A DNA stretch of 64,000 bases. Origin: Hedera helix (lineage: Eukaryota > Streptophyta > Magnoliopsida > Apiales > Araliaceae). A program made the translations under genes and the position numbers. The stretch covers positions 6,832,077-6,896,076 of the forward strand of contig OX359270.1 of assembly GCA_947179155.2 (NCBI GenBank), written 5' to 3'. How positions within the stretch are numbered: the first letter of the stretch is position 1; every line of letters begins with the position of its first letter. Positions 12,020 through 24,262 of this stretch are shown piece after piece. Under the pieces are notes generated by a model that made no database searches, was not told the origin of the DNA, and saw nothing but the letters and a program-made list of their open reading frames with translations.

Positions 12020-13810
12020 TTAAAGAATTGCTAATACATTTTCCCCAACAGTAACTTTTTCATCATCTTTTAACTTCCTCTTGTTAGTGCATAATTCCTT
12101 CAAAAATTTGGCATACCTTGGAACTTGCTTTAATGCTTCTAGTAAGGGAATATTCATCTCTAACCTTTTGAAAGTCTCTAGAATTTCCTTTTCTTGCTCA
12201 TCCTTCTTTGAAGTTCTAGGATTCTTGGGAGGAAAAAATAAAGGATTAGACTTAAGCTGAACATAAGGTTTAGGGATTACCTTCGATGTTTCTTCCTCCT
12301 CCTTAGTTTTTTCCTCATCAAATTCAACAGTAGCCCTTGGGTGTCCATCTGTTTTCCACTCCTCAATGTTATAGCACTTACATTTTCTCTCGGATTGACA
12401 ACAGTTTGAGAAAGTAGCTTCCCTGAGAGAATCCAATCGTCCAACAGTTGTAGCCAACTGACTTATCTGATTCTCTAGATTGTGAATGGAAGTCTTTGTA
12501 TCTTGTTGAAACTGTTGGGTCTGGTTCATGAATGCTTTGAACATATCTTCCAAAGAAGTCCTAGAATTTACAGGTGCTACTTGTCGAAGTGGGTACTGTT
12601 GTTGAGGCTATTAGAATCCTTGCTGCCTATTCAGAAAGACATTTGGTGGTGGGGGGGGGGGTCTATTTCCTCCATAACTCAGATTGAGATGATCCCTCCA
12701 TCCTGGATTGTAAGTGTTGGAGTACAGATCATATCTAAGTTGAGGTTATCCTTGAAAATCACCCACTATATTGGCTTGTTGCATAGTGTCATCATCTTAC
12801 AGCGTTGGACAAGTATTGGTAGTATTATCTGATAACAAATAAATCCCACAAGCTCTTACAGTTGGTGTATTTTTCGTAGTCATCTGACGAACCATAGCAG
12901 TCAAATCTGAGATTTGACGTTCCATATTGCTTGAGCCAACCTCATTCACCCTCTTTGGTACATGGTCCATTCTAGTTCCATACTGTTATGAGTTAGCTAC
13001 CATGTTTGCAATTAAGTTCTTTGCAGCCTCTAGAGTCTTATCTGCCAGTGTTTCTCCACTTGCTACATCAATCATGCTCCTATCTATTGGTAACAATCTC
13101 TCGTAGAAGTATTGAATTAGATGTTGATCGTCTATCTGATATGGCGGACAGCTAGAACATAGCTTCTTGAATCTCTCCCAATATTCGTAGAGAGCTTCTC
13201 AATTGAACTGTCTTATTCCACATATCTCCTTCCTTATATTAGCGACTCTTGAAGCATGAAACTACTTCTCCAAGAACAACCTTTTTATGTCATTCCATGA
13301 TTGTATCGAACCCGATGGTAGATAGTAGAACCAATCATTTACCAAGTTCGCCAATGAGAAAGGAAAAGCCCTTAACTTGATTTGATCTTCCGTAACTCCT
13401 TGTGGCTTTATGGTGGAACACACCACTTGGAACTTTAGATGCTTGTAAGGATCTTCACCTGTGAGCCCACGAAAAGTAGGCAACAGATGCATTAGTCCTA
13501 ATTTAAATTCAAAAGGAGCATTTAAATTTGGATATTCAATACACAAGGGTTATTGGTTGAGGTTAGTAATAGTTAACTCCCTTAAAGTTCTGTTATTATT
13601 ATTGGCAACCATCTTCTCTTCTTCGGAATCGCTTGACGAACTGTTAGATAGTAATTCAAATGCAATGTTAAGGCCTGGTGATGGTATGAAAGCCTCTCCC
13701 AAATATGCAATTGGTCTTTTAGCTTGACGAGTTTTCTTCCTTAACCTTTTTACAGTATTCTCTATATCTAAATCAAAATTCAATTCACCAAATTGAGAGG
13801 ATTGGGTCAT
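12020..13810 (-). pseudogene. Athila-type gag remnant
   Basis: Starts at ATG 13810 on the minus strand. Blocks in order: 13810-13550 (N-terminal part, with IENTVKRLRKKTRQAKRPIA), 13546-13262 (LTGEDPYKHLKFQVVC ... GVTEDQIKLRAFPFSLANLV ... WNDIKRLFLEK, the retrotransposon gag core), then a damaged part with stops, then 12553-12020 ending in LEALKQVPRYAKFLKELC and GENVLAIL. It would encode the structural capsid protein. A 1-3 base slip separates the first two blocks. Confidence 0.87.
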
Positions 13811-13862
13811 AAACTACAAATAATTAAAACAAAGAAAACAAAGAATAAATTAAAACAAACAC

Positions 13863-13880
13863 TCCCCGATAACGGCACCA
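13863..13880 (-). other. Primer binding site of the Athila-type element
   Basis: On the minus strand the sequence is TGGTGCCGTTATCGGGGA, 13 bp inside the 5' LTR end. It matches the tRNA-Asp-type PBS usual for Athila (TGGCGCCGTTGCCGGGGA, from memory) with two differences. Confidence 0.8.
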
Positions 13881-13892
13881 AAATTTAGTAGA

Positions 13893-15118
13893 TGTTGTTA
13901 CACTTCCAAAATTAATCCTAACTTCCACTCTAATAATTAATAAAAATCACAGTATAGCGGCAGTAAGGGTCGAACCCACAGAAGTGATATTATTCCAATC
14001 TGTTCAAATGTTTCAATGTTCAAGTAACAATAAGTAAATAAGGGGACTTTGAGGTTTAATTATATCTAATGAAATTGCAAGTGAATGAAAATAAATATTA
14101 ATGAGAGAAATCAATGAAGAGAAACTTCAGTTCAGTGTCACAATTTCACAATTAACAGGATAATCAAGTTTACATTAATCTATTCCTTCAATGAAATTAA
14201 TAACCTTAGCTAACAGCAATCGCTAATTACTCACAATTCCCCATAGATTTTAAATCTAATATGACAATCACCCCCACTAGACCATAACTATTATATAACC
14301 TAGAACTTTCAATCTAGATTTAATATAATAGTAGCATTAAGAATTAGGGAATTATATTATTCCAAAGAACAATCACACAATCGCATATTATTGAACTTGT
14401 CTTCTTGATATTCTTAGCAATACTTAAAAGCTTGACCACGATTGTGTATCATTAATCGCTACTTATGATCAGATATATTATCGTTTGCTTAATATTATAT
14501 CTTGAACTAGTATATGATAATGACTGAATCAATCCAACAGGCCTTTATTAGATCAATCAAATAAATACCATTCAATCAATTAATATAGATTATCAAGAAT
14601 GAATATCATGTAAGAAGGAATATAAATTATAAACTTAATCAAACCATTAATTGTTGCTAATGTTCAACATCCCTTAGCACTAAAAGTAAAGAATTTAGCC
14701 TAACATAGTTGTAGATGCAAAATCCTCAATCCTTGTACTTGCGACAAAGTATTTCTCTAAAAGTTAGGTTACAATAATAGTGTTTTTCTCTATTTATATC
14801 CCCCACAAATTCTCATAAAAGCCTATTAAAAATAACAGCCTTGAAAGCCCTTTTTAAATCCAATTATGAATTGTCGATTAAAACATCCCAGACGCGTCTA
14901 CCAACTAGGGCCCCGACCCCTATTTTACACTGGAAATTGGAGCCCTGGCCCCTAAGTGCTTGAAATTATAGAAATGCCACTAATTGCTCAATTTTCCTTT
15001 TTTGTCCATCCGATGCCATTTTATGCAAAACAAACATAAGAACAAGTAAAATGCTCACAAGGATAACACTATTTAAGTCCAAGAACTTATAATTCATAGG
15101 TATAAAACCCACTAATCA
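13893..15118 (-). repeat. 5' LTR of the Athila-type element
   Basis: Direct-repeat partner of 5213-6436. On the plus strand it runs from TGTTGTTACACTTCC to CCACTAATCA. Length 1226 bp against 1224 bp for the other copy, with many point differences and small indels throughout. Confidence 0.88.
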
Positions 15119-15790
15119 TATTGCTCAAAACTATGGGTTTATTCATATAATTAATTCAACTAATTAATGATGAATAAAAGCATGCCTTAAAGTAAAACTC
15201 TTACTAATAAAAGAATAAGATTACAATATAAATGCATTATCACATCAAATGTGATTGGCTTGAGTACATACTACTTTCAATCTCTCACGTGCACTAAAGT
15301 CAATCGTCCTTTGGTATCCTATACTAATCTTCTCTAAGTAGTGATCGTACGAATTGCTAAGTAAATATTTTAGTTAATAAATCTATAATATTGTTCTGAG
15401 TGTTTACCATCTCTATAGTGTTATCTCCTTTTTCAATGATTCCTCTAATCAAACGAAAGTGTTACAACACATGTTTGAAATTCAGATGAGACCTAGGTTC
15501 CTTGGCCAATTAAACTCCTTCAATGGTAAGAACCATTCCAAGTTCTAAAATGAACTTGTTCATCTAAACAATTTCTTTTGCAACTTCACTTAGCTATATA
15601 TTTTGTCTTTGTCACTAGATCAGCAATGCTTTGCTACTTGAAACTTTTTCAACTCACTGCACCACCATTCAAGGTAATCATATAACTTGAAACGAATCTG
15701 TTATAGTCTTGACCAGTTTGAACCGAGTTTATTAAGCCCTCTAGTTTTAAATCAGACCCACCATTAGAAACTCTTTTCTAATATGCTTTT

Positions 15791-16570
15791 CTAAGATTGA
15801 ACTAAGATACATATCATCTCATACATGATAGATCCTATTGCAGAAGTATAAGATATCCTATTTATGCAATCTCTCTTTTTCGGCATCTTTAGGGACAATA
15901 TCTTGGAGAGATTTACTCCCTGGCTCATCAATATGAGACCTCTCTTGGAGTTTTCTATGTTAAACATCTTTAGTATCGAATATATGTACGTTCCTTGGGT
16001 CAAGCCGAACATCCTTTACGATCTATCTCTATAGACTTTTATTTCTAATAGTAGGATGCTTTTCCCATGTTATTCATGGATAAGTGTTTAGACACTCATA
16101 TCTTTACTGATCATAGCATTGGTATATCATTCCTTATCAGTGGTATATCAACATATAATACTGGGAATGTCACAGTGCTCCCACTAACCTTCTTGTACAC
16201 ACTTGGTTAATCCTCGATTTTTGATAAAATCAAACTCTTTTGATTATCTCATTGAAGCTAACTTCAATCCATAAATGGATCGTTATAGGTTACATACTTG
16301 ATTTACTCCATCTTTGGAGATAAGTCCCTCTGACTATATCATACATACATCCTCTATTGAGAATGGCATCTACACATCTATTTGCCAGATCTTGTATAGT
16401 AAGCTACAACTGCAAGTAAAATTCGAATGGACTTAAGTATCGTTACCGGTGAAAAGTTTCATTATAGTTAACTCCTTGACTTTATTTGAAGACTTTAGCT
16501 ACCAGTCAGATCTTATAGGTCTCTACATTGCCATATGCTTCAGTCTTTCTCTTAAAGACCCAATTTCACC
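15791..16570 (-). pseudogene. copia reverse transcriptase and start of RNase H, broken
   Basis: Near 16560-16480 the minus strand reads VFKRKTEAYGNVETYK followed by LVAKVFK, the N-terminal RT block of copia elements. Near 16160-16110 it reads LYVDIPLIRND, where the usual YVDD catalytic pair is damaged. 16012-15791 encodes FGLTQGTYIYSILKMFNIE ... RISYTSAIGSIMYEMIC, the RT to RNase H junction. Many stops; the enzyme is dead. Confidence 0.82.
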
Positions 16571-17039
16571 CTATAGGCATTATGCCTCTTGGTGGAGTAA
16601 CCCAAGTCCACACTTGGTTCTCATACATGGAGTCCATTTCAAATTTCAAGGTCATCAGCCCTTTCTCTTAAGTCTTTACTACTCATACTTCATCATAAGT
16701 TACTGGATCATTATCCACTATGATGTGTACCTCATCATCATCATCTATGATGAATCCATACATTTTCAGATATCTTCTGTACTATTCCAGATATACGACT
16801 TGGTTATGGTATAATAAGTTATCTACTTGAACAGATTCCTTTAATTGATCTATACTATTGTGTGGTTCTTGAACTTCTTTAAGATCTATCTTACTCCCAT
16901 TAACCCCTTCAAGGATAAACTCCTTTTTCCAAGAAGGCAGGGTTTTTCGATAAACATCTATTAATCAGTAGGATTATAATAATAATATCCTAAACTTTAT
17001 TTAGGATATCCCACAAATTTACATTTGTTAGATCCTATC

Positions 17040-17145
17040 CCAAACTTAGCATTTCAAACCTTTTGACATAAGTTGGACAACCCCAAATCTTAACATACTT
17101 AAGACTTGGTTTTTTCCCTGTCCATAGCTCATATGGATTTTTAGG
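17040..17145 (-). pseudogene. copia integrase C-terminal block
   Basis: The minus strand of about 17140-17060 translates to PYELWTGKKPSLKYVKIWG followed by CPTYVKR, the conserved block after the integrase core in Ty1/copia elements. The surrounding 17150-17700 is integrase core too damaged to read continuously. Confidence 0.75.
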
Positions 17146-18094
17146 GACGGATTTAGAATGTACCTTATTTAGTAGATATATTGTCGTTTCTAGGGTATAA
17201 CCCCAAAAGAATACTAGAATATTTGGTAAAACTAATCATGGATCATCACCATGTCCATTATGAGATAATACCATTCTCTTTGAAATGATTTAGAAACTCA
17301 CTACTTAAGTATTCTCTTATCGATCTAATCGAAAAACTTTAATACTTTTGTCCACTTGTTTCTATACTTCACTCCTGAATTTTTTGAACTTTTTCAAATG
17401 ATTCAGATTTGTATTTCATCAAATACGCATATCCAAATCTAGAATGAACATTAGTTAAAGTAATGGATAAATATCATCCTCTTGCATATGTTATCATAGG
17501 TCCCATACACAAACTGTGTGTACCAACTCTAATAACTCTGTAACTCTCTCTTCATGTTAACTAAATGGAGATTTAGTCATATTATCCATGATACAAGATT
17601 CACAAGTTGCATAGGATTCATAATCAAAAGTTTCTTTAAACTTATCTTCATGTAATTTTTTTAGTCTTGTTTCATTAATATGACCGAGTTTACAATGCAA
17701 TTTGAAGGTATAATTCACATCATCTCTTTTTTTTTAGTTTGTTCAATTTGCAAATTTTTCATGTAAGTCAAGTATGTAAAGTCCATCAAGTAATAACCAG
17801 TTCTAAATAAAACATTATCATTATAAATAAAATAATTATTGTTCTTTATTATAATGTCAAAACCTTCCTTGTCAACACATAGAATATAAATAATATTTAT
17901 TATAGGAACTAAAACATAGTAACAACTTACTAACTTAACAGACTTGCACGCATATGATTACTTGTCCTTTGTTTAGCCTTCTCCTTCATCTTAGTCTCTG
18001 CAACGACTTGCATGTGTGAGACCACTAGCCTGTATCTAATACTCAAATAGAACTTTAACTTATAGAAAGTTATATTTCATTATAAATAAATCTA

Positions 18095-18720
18095 TATATG
18101 TAGTAGAAACTTCATCGAGCTTCTTCTACTTAACTGTTGCAAGATACTCCTTGCAATTCCTTTTCCAGTGTCCCAGCTTATCGCAATGAAAGTAAACTCC
18201 TTTGCCCTCAAGATCACTTTTATTTATGTCCATTGTTTAGTGCCTTTATCTTTTCTTTTACTTTTTTGGACTCCTCATAAACATCTTTGACCCTCTTCCT
18301 CTACTTGAAAGATTCATCTACCAGTAAGACTTAGTCTTTCTTGAAAGAAAAGTGACTCTCGGCAGTCTTCAACATGTTAAGCAAATCAGACAAGTTGACG
18401 TCTAGCTTATTAATGTTGAAGTTCACAACAATTGTGAAAAAGAGTCAGTGAGTAACTGTAAGATAAAATCTTGACTCAACTCTCCACCATTGACAAAACC
18501 CAGTTGTTCCAATTAATCAATCTAATTGATCATTTTTTTTAAACCTAAGTTTGTACTGTAGTGTCATCGGTCTTATATCTTATATCTTAGATATCTTATA
18601 TGTAGCAATATAGTGGGTGCATCCATTTTCTCGTGTCGACGCTGTAACTCGATACTCATGGATGCGAGCATGATGCAATGAGCCAACTGTGCATCATCTT
18701 GCTACTTCATAAAAAAGAAA
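18095..18720 (-). pseudogene. copia gag remnant with altered zinc knuckle
   Basis: At about 18690-18610 the minus strand reads CIMLASMSIELQRRHEKMD, typical of copia gag. At about 18200-18130 it reads YFHCDKLGHWKRNC, a CCHC knuckle in which the first Cys has become Tyr. Between them the frame is lost. Gag begins somewhere near 18900; the region from there to 19700 shows no coding signal. Confidence 0.72.
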
Positions 18721-19717
18721 TTTCTTCCTCAAAGACAATGTCTACAACGTTTGCAAGGACAGGCAAATTAAGGACATTTGTTAGCTTTACAACATTGAGA
18801 ACTATTCCCAAATTACTTTAATCAATCCGAACAATTCGGTTCTATTAATTTATTAGCATCAAATATGTTATGCAGTGTTTAGTGAATTAGGCATAAAAAA
18901 TTCTTTAAGTGAATTTTAATAACAACATTAACATGCATTCATTTTATTAATCACCAAGTTAATTAGGTCTCCATTTAAAATGGTGTCTCTCACTATTTTT
19001 ATCAAAATATATTACCCTCCTTATATAGTTCAAAAAATATAGTTAAAGATTCGCTAGTAAAATAAGGATCCTATCGACATAAGTATAACCTTGTGTGTGT
19101 ACAATGAACTATAGTTTATTTAATAGGTACACAATTCCTTGTTAATTACATCACTATGTAACTCCTTTTAATTTTGTCTCTTAGATTATTATGATCAAGT
19201 GTGTGCACATCCGAATTAAAATTATCTAAGTTAAGTCCGGCCTAGTATTCCATATAAGAGAAGAGAAAAATATCATCCTTATGTGTGCACAACAAAATAG
19301 TATCGTTCAATTCCTTATAAACATCCAATGTAATAAAACCAACATCTTAAATATTTAATACAAGCCTTGTGAGTGCATAACACTCATATTAAATATGTAA
19401 TATTCTATTGCTTTATCATACTAGAAGGCCACGTCGATATTTCAAATATCTTTGAACGTTATAACTTAATATATTTACCTTGAATGGTTTGTTATTAATT
19501 GTCTCATTTTGTTTAGCACGCATGCACACACATATATAATACGTGTCATATTATTTAATATGCGAAGCATGTTTGATAATATATATTTATATATATATAT
19601 ATAGAATACTATTATACTTGGATTGATTATAGACTTTATTCCAGTTTGGTTCACTCGAGCCATCAAGTAAACCAAAAGGTCAAACCTAGGGTACAAGAAC
19701 AAAATATGAATATAATT

Positions 19718-20221
19718 ATTACATTAATAACTCAGGCTCCATTACAAAACGGGTCTTCAAGCATTCATTGTCTTCGACTCTAATTCTTCAAATAATACTA
19801 TTTAATCCTATTACAAACTATTTTCATAAAATAGAAACCTTGATCAACAATCAAGGGGAAGTACATAAGAGGGAGATAGACTTTACAACAAAAAAAATTG
19901 GAAAGACGAGGTACACAGAACGCATTTATTAAAAACTCATTCATTCAAGCATCCAACTAAAATAAATCTATTACATTCATAACTCGGGCTCCATTACAAA
20001 ACGGGTCTTCAAGCGCTCATTATATTCAACTCTAATTTTTCAAATAATACTATTTAAGATTTATTACAAACTCTTTTTATAAAATAGAAATCTTGATCAG
20101 CAATCAAGGGGAAGTACATAGGAGGGAGATAGACTTTACAACAGAAAAATTTAGAAAGACGAGGTACACAGACCCCATTTAATAAAAACTCATTCATTCA
20201 AGCATCCAACTAAAGTAAATC
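19718..20221. repeat. Tandem duplication, 252-bp unit, two copies
   Basis: Unit 1 is 19718-19969 and unit 2 is 19970-20221. Both contain GGCTCCATTACAAAACGGGT, ATCAAGGGGAAGTACATA and GAAAGACGAGGTACACAGA. They differ at roughly one site in ten to fifteen. It lies beside the right LTR-like end of the copia element and may be part of its LTR or leader. Confidence 0.85.
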
Positions 20222-20397
20222 CAATCACACATTGGTCAATAGTCCATTAGGTCAAAACTATGGGTTTATTTATATAATTAATTCAACCAATTAATCATGA
20301 ATAAAAAGATGTCTTTAAATAAAATTTTTATTAATAAACGAATAAGATTATAATGTAAATATTTTATCAAGTCAAATGTGATTAGCTTGAGGGCGTA

Positions 20398-22025
20398 CTA
20401 TTTTCATAGAGAACGTGGAGGTTCCTCCTACTATAAGAATATTGTATATTTAAAGATTCCATCCAACCTTAACAAGCAAAGATAAACTCTTTTTATGGAG
20501 TAGAATATAATGTATAGATTCCATCCACGTTCATATAATAAGTTCACAGGACTTCGTTGTGAATTTTTTTACGAGAAATAATCTCTTTTTATGGACTAGA
20601 GTATAATTCTGACATACAACTACTTCTTCATCTTAAAGTGTAAGAAGCTAATTCAAACACATAAACTTAATATTCATTCCATTCTGGGAAAAAAAGAAAA
20701 TAATCTACCATTCATAAAAGTAAACTATTTTTTTTGAAACAATGGTAGTGTCAAAATACATGTTATTGTCAAATACATATATATGCGCGCGCACGCATAC
20801 ATATGCATATACCATATTGCGGTGTGCCATCATATTCCCATGAAAATCGAATCATCCACTCCATCTATAGCACTAATTAAAAGTTTTAATTTAACAAAAA
20901 CGTCTGAGTAAGATGAATTTTATCCCTAATCAAAACCATCAAGCTTCTCTCCTATGCCTATCTTCCTACGTTGATGATGAATGTTATACGATTCTTCTCA
21001 AATGTATCTCAAATATGTCTAATAACTAAAATGACTATATTAACCTTAATTTGCGAATAGGATTATTTGACTAACGGAATACATCTCGTTTAACTAACAG
21101 AAATCAATTTTTTATGGGTGAAAAATATTGGAGGAACACTTTTGCACAACTAATGTATCTATAAGGAAGAGTTGTGCTAAAAAAATGTTTAGGGAACAGA
21201 TTAGCAAATACATGACAAATAAGAGGGTCAGATTTACAATTTAGTCCATAGCAAAACCTTAGAATTTTCAAGCTCTGTCCTTTCGATCAATTACAAGTTC
21301 AAACTTATATTCCTATTATTCTCTTCTACTCCACCACCATCCCCAAACTAGACAACTTCAAATCTCTTCAAGCAATATCTATCACCGACCCTAAATCACA
21401 TGTTAGACGTATCACAGACGTATATTCCATCAAATGCCATGATCCAAGGTGTTGAGCATGTCGAAACACAAGTTAGTGACACCATGTCCACCATACCTGA
21501 AAACCCAAAAATCCATCTGTTACAACAACTACTTCTTCCTAATCCTCGATCAATGTCCACAAATTCCGATGACCAAATGCTTTTATCGGTCCAAATCAAC
21601 CAATTTGGTTGTGGTGGTACTGTAGTTGGGATACTGGTGGGGAATGGAGTATATTAAGGCACACAAATGTTCACACAGAGAACTCACAAATACTCAAACT
21701 GATTCTATTTTTTTCAATGTGTATCAAATAATAAGTTATAAACCCTATTTATAATAGGTCCTAAACAACTCTCCTAATTCAATTTTGACTCTAAAAGATA
21801 ATTACAACTTTAATGAGATAATTACAAATTATAAAAATTAACTTAACTATAACTTCTAATTAAAATATTACGCTTAACTACTCTTCCAAAGTCTTGCGTA
21901 TTGCTACAACCACGTTTCGCATCAGATTTGTCCTCGTCCTGCATCAGTTCTCATCCGCTGCAAAAAAACTTGACTCTGTCGAGTTAGCAGTACAAGAACA
22001 ACCACGTTGGATCACCAATGAATTC
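20398..22025. other. Intergenic stretch without a recognised gene
   Basis: AT-rich with no conserved protein, RNA gene or clear repeat ends. A 85-residue frame at 21400-21657 has no motif I know and has an equally long antisense frame. An alternating purine-pyrimidine patch, ATATATGCGCGCGCACGCATAC, lies near 20778. The stretch could hold ancient LTR relics, which I cannot prove. Confidence 0.5.
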
Positions 22026-23632
22026 TTGTAAGCTTCAATTTGGGCATGTCACGAAAACAAGTAAGAATGAACTTAGTATTTGATAGGGTTAAATTATATG
22101 CTATTTTTATTCCCTAATACTTAGTTTTTATATTTATTGTGTGCTTAAATATTTAATTATTTAGCTTATTTTGATTTTAATAGGTTTTATAGGGTTTTAG
22201 TTAATTTATGTTAATGTAGGTAATTTTATAGTATTTTTATATTTCTTTTTATGTATGTGTTTTTATTTATTTTTAGTGTTTTATTTATTATTATGTGTTT
22301 TTAGGATTTTTATATTATTTTTATATATTTTTAATTATTTTATATTTATTTTTGTAGGAAAAATAAAGCTGCGGGACAAATCTGGAAAATCAGCAAAAGT
22401 CTGATGGCAAAATGGTAAAAAATCGGCACTGATGGCAATTTGGTAAATAAGCTGAAGTTGGCGACCGGTGGCATTTCGGTAATTTCCGGGAAAAGTGGTG
22501 ACCGCGCAATGCGCGCGGATGGATTACCTGACAGATGAAACGACGCCGTTTCATCAGAGTGACCGCGCAATGTGCGCAGTGATGTGAACAGTCGCAAGAA
22601 CAGGAAACAAACGACGTTGTTTAGCATCAGGGTGCCGCGCAATGCGCGGCTGGCGCGCGTTGACTGAGTCAACCGAGCGAAGGGCGTGTTTGTTTGAGCG
22701 GAAATTGGCCAAAACGGGATTATTTATGAATTTTTGCTACTTTTTGATTCCAAATTGGATTTTAATTCCTATTAGGGTTAGGATAATAATTATTTTTATT
22801 TTTCTTTTATTTTTATTTGTATTTTAAATCCTTTTAGGGTTTGAAAAGTGTACTTTCTACTAGGGTTAGGAGGATTTTGGAGCCTATAAATAGAGGGTTT
22901 GACACACAATGTAATATACAACTTTTCTATTAGAATAAAAATTCTTTCTTCTATTCTTTGATGCTCTCTACAATTATGAGTAACTAAATTCTTTTTCTTG
23001 GTTTAAGTGATTGAAGCCATCAAGATTTATACACTGTGAGATCTAATTTATTTTAATTGTTCAATTTATATTTTGAGTATTGAATATTTTTCTGTGTTTA
23101 ATTTTATGATTAATTCGTTTAATTGCTAGGGTGCACACTAGTTTATTATTCGTTGAAATCTACTGTTAAATTAAATATCAAATCTGTAATTGTTTGGTCA
23201 CTTTAATTTGCGAAGCAACTAAGATTAATAATTATTTTGCTTATCAAAATATTATTTTATCTTAGGAAGAATATTCATCTAAATTAAATGCAGACGCTTG
23301 GATTGTGTTGTTTAGTTCAACGATCTCTCTATTTCTTTATGCTGCTACTAGATTAAATCCTTAGCGCTTGTCTGAGATTATTTAGTAGTAAGGGTTATTT
23401 AGATCGCTTGTTTCTGCTTAACTAAAATTAAGGAGAGATAGGAAAATTATTCGAATGGGAGTAATTACTCCACGTTGAATATTTAAAATATGAATTGATT
23501 TATTCTTACATCAGTGATCAGTTGTAAATTCTTGATGGTGGATATTGACTTAAACCAAGGCTTTTTCTTCTCATTTATTGTAAGCTTCAATTTGGGCATG
23601 TCACGAGAACAAGTAAGAATGAACTTAGTATT
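22026..23632. mobile_element. 1.5-kb insertion-like segment between 55-bp direct repeats
   Basis: The repeats are 22026-22080 and 23578-23632, from TTGTAAGCTTC to GAACTTAGTATT, and differ by one base. Between them (22081-23577) lies a segment that starts TGATAGGGTT. It contains a GC-rich island with CGCGCAATGCGCG words (22500-22660), a possible TATA box at 22885 (CCTATAAATAGAGGG) and no coding frame, so it looks LTR-like. Inverted words, CTTGGTTTAAGT at about 22999 and ACTTAAACCAAG at about 23549, lie within it. The element class is unknown: the direct repeats are too long for an ordinary target duplication. Confidence 0.55.
22498..22660. other. GC-rich island with near-palindromic CG words
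   Basis: Contains CGCGCAATGCGCGCGG, AACGACGCCGTTTCATC, CGCGCAATGTGCGCAG, AACGACGTTGTTT and CGCGCAATGCGCGGCTGG within 160 bp. It is preceded by three copies of 'GGCAAnnTGGTAA' (22400-22490). The same words occur at 2196-2376 and 60480-60610. Confidence 0.7.
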
Positions 23633-24223
23633 GTAATGACCACAAATTTATGTTACTTTGTAAATGTAATTAAGAGACTAATTATTAAGGAAATTAATTT
23701 TTGTTTGAATTAATTGTGCACTTATGTGATTGAATGATTATATTAATGTATATGTTTATTTTTTCATTTATTAAGTGTATCAAGGTAGTGGAATTAATTA
23801 AATTGATCTAAGAGTAGTCTAAGTAATTAAATTATACTAGTGAACTAACTTATGAATTGAATTTAACAAGCCCAATCTAATTTTAATTAAAGGTGTGTTA
23901 GTATCTTGTAAACTAACCCAACCTAGTAGCCCAATTTACTTTAATAAGGCAAGTCTAATTGGATTATGTTTTAAGTTCAAAGGATTTAATAAACTTAGTC
24001 CAATGAATGTGAACTAGTAGCCCAAGTATGTAATTCAAGTCTATATGATGTATACTTAAATATATTAATTGATAGCCCAAGTATTGCTAGGTTAATTAAT
24101 TTAGCTAGTATCCCAACTGAACATGTAATGAAGCCCAAATGGAATTAATTTAATGGCCAAATCATATGACCCAAATCAAATGCAAGCATTGATCATTGTG
24201 GTACCACTTTGGTGATTTAAATG

Positions 24224-24224
24224 T

Positions 24225-24260
<36 letters not shown>
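24224..24260. repeat. (TA)n microsatellite
   Basis: About 18 TA units inside the chromovirus-like LTR. Confidence 0.9.

Positions 24261-24262
<2 letters not shown>

Larger units (their letters stand above)
5213..15118 (-). mobile_element. Athila-type Ty3/gypsy retrotransposon, decayed, both LTRs present
   Basis: Read on the minus strand: 5' LTR (15118-13893), PBS, gag, protease, RT, RNase H, integrase, a long 3' non-pol region, PPT, 3' LTR (6436-5213). The domain order is Ty3/gypsy. Gag and integrase text, the tRNA-Asp-like PBS and the 3' region position match the Athila lineage as I know it. Every coding segment has stops and frameshifts, so the copy is dead. The LTRs differ at dozens of sites, so the insertion is old. 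No clear target duplication: GTAGC on the left, TATTG on the right. Confidence 0.88.
15119..20397 (-). mobile_element. Ty1/copia-type retrotransposon, heavily decayed
   Basis: Minus-strand order from right to left: LTR-like end (20250-20397), gag, zinc knuckle, integrase, RT, RNase H and LTR-like end (15119-15268). This gag-IN-RT order is that of Ty1/copia. The two ends share about 150 bp (from TCAAAACTATGGGTTTAT to AATGTGATT.GCTTGAG). No frame longer than 73 residues survives on the coding strand. No PBS was recognised. The left LTR seems to continue beyond the Athila insertion at 5138-5212 and 4312-4475. Confidence 0.75.

Noticed and set aside
16449..16814. 121-residue plus-strand frame
   Set aside because: It lies antisense to the copia reverse transcriptase remnant, whose motifs read on the minus strand.
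20760..20815. Possible Z-DNA or promoter element at the ATATATGCGCGCGCACGCATAC patch
   Set aside because: An alternating dinucleotide run alone is not evidence of function.
21400..21657. 85-residue open frame with an overlapping antisense frame
   Set aside because: No recognised motif, no flanking gene signals, and a similar-length frame on the opposite strand. Probably chance.
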